Of a DNA stretch of 64,000 nt, positions 63,716-64,000 are shown one piece after another (within the stretch, counting starts at the first letter, position 1; the number at the start of each line of letters is the position of its first letter). The stretch is taken from contig NZ_KB893936.1 in assembly GCF_000374285.1 (NCBI RefSeq), positions 62,001-126,000 of the forward strand, read 5' to 3'. Source of the stretch: Actinobacillus capsulatus DSM 19761. Its GTDB lineage: Bacteria > Pseudomonadota > Gammaproteobacteria > Enterobacterales > Pasteurellaceae. The notes below the pieces were generated by a model, which worked only from the letters and a program-made list of their open reading frames with translations, had not been told where the DNA came from and made no database searches. Made by a program: the position numbers and the translations under genes.

Positions 63716-64000
63716 TTAATCCGCCACCCAAATTTTTTCTAATTCCATTTTATCGGGGTGGTATTTATACACGTTAATTCCCCCACCGGTGGCTTGTCCC
63801 GTCACTAAAATGTGGGCTTTGGGGGCAGAGGATACGCTGAGATTTTTTCCGTAAGAATTAGTGGAAATACTCGGGTCATTGCCGATTTCGACATAGGCTT
63901 TGATCCAAGGATCGCCAACCGTATATAATCGGGCGAGTTCACTACCTGTGCCATTTTTATTCCCTCTTTTATCCAGCAAAACAAAATCTTTTTCACTCAA
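63716..64000 (-). CDS. Hypothetical protein, partial at the window edge
   Basis: The frame is open from the window edge to a TAA at 63716-63718, giving at least 94 residues. The 5' end may lie outside; a TTG at 64000 could be a start but there is no sequence upstream to judge it. The visible part is soluble, without membrane segments (VLLDKRGNKNGTGSELARLY, DPWIKAYVEIGNDPSIS, KAHILVTGQATGGGINVYKYHP). I do not recognise the family. Its stop lies nine bases from a solitary IS end, so its 3' side may be an insertion or recombination border. Confidence 0.5.
   Translation of the reverse strand: MSEKDFVLLDKRGNKNGTGSELARLYTVGDPWIKAYVEIGNDPSISTNSYGKNLSVSSAPKAHILVTGQATGGGINVYKYHPDKMELEKIWVAD

Overview
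The window looks like a chromosomal segment of a Pasteurellaceae bacterium of the Actinobacillus / Mannheimia branch. The evidence is the low-to-moderate GC content, the many copies of the Apl-type DNA uptake sequence ACAAGCGGT (for example 7977-7986, 14454-14463, 41835-41844, 51515-51524), the three tandem MetQ-type lipoproteins known from Mannheimia haemolytica as PlpA/B/C, and an ArcB without a PAS domain as in Haemophilus. I cannot name the species from the sequence alone. No prophage, rRNA operon, CRISPR array or antibiotic resistance gene was seen.

Layout. 1-3035: end of the fructose PTS operon (fruB-fruK-fruA) with a 60-bp palindromic element between fruK and fruA. 3068-4479: a decayed IS3-family element sitting in the loop of the fruA terminator. 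4605-6509: lemA and two TPM-domain genes. 6743-6940: tRNA-Arg and tRNA-Pro with a clear promoter. 7132-14630: folD, an OFA-family transporter behind a 34-bp perfect palindrome, dapA, lpxL, raiA, truA, folE and kdkA. 14675-19023: methionine ABC importer metN-metI followed by three metQ paralogues, with a MetJ-like operator upstream. 19230-27019: L-arabinose regulon (araFGH, araC, an FGGY kinase and araA) with AraC and CRP sites before both transcription units, but no araD. 27070-30446: cysS, ppiB, cca. 30571-31390: wreck of a ZnuD-like TonB-dependent receptor gene.

31430-38925: isc iron-sulfur operon (iscR-S-U-A-hscB ... hscA-fdx-iscX), split between hscB and hscA by three unrelated genes. One of the three is a DUF559 nuclease-like gene enclosed by two inverted 68-nt composite repeats. 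A strong IscR site precedes iscR. 39393-44265: OmpP1/FadL porin, ogt, arcB and a DMT transporter. 44381-49473: biotin operon bioA-F-G-C-D with smrB at its end. 49563-54660: prmB, greA, dacB, an acetyltransferase-like gene and purH with a PurR box. 54821-63402: lptD, hemN, a DUF2489 gene, yihI, a YidE-type transporter, gltS and yacL. 63684-64000: a solitary IS3-type end and a partial unknown gene.

Most of the window is housekeeping sequence. The accessory signals are the IS in the terminator loop, the DUF559 cassette with its paired repeats, the extra genes inside the isc operon, the arabinose cluster lacking araD, the receptor pseudogene, and several families of short paired palindromes placed between operon genes.
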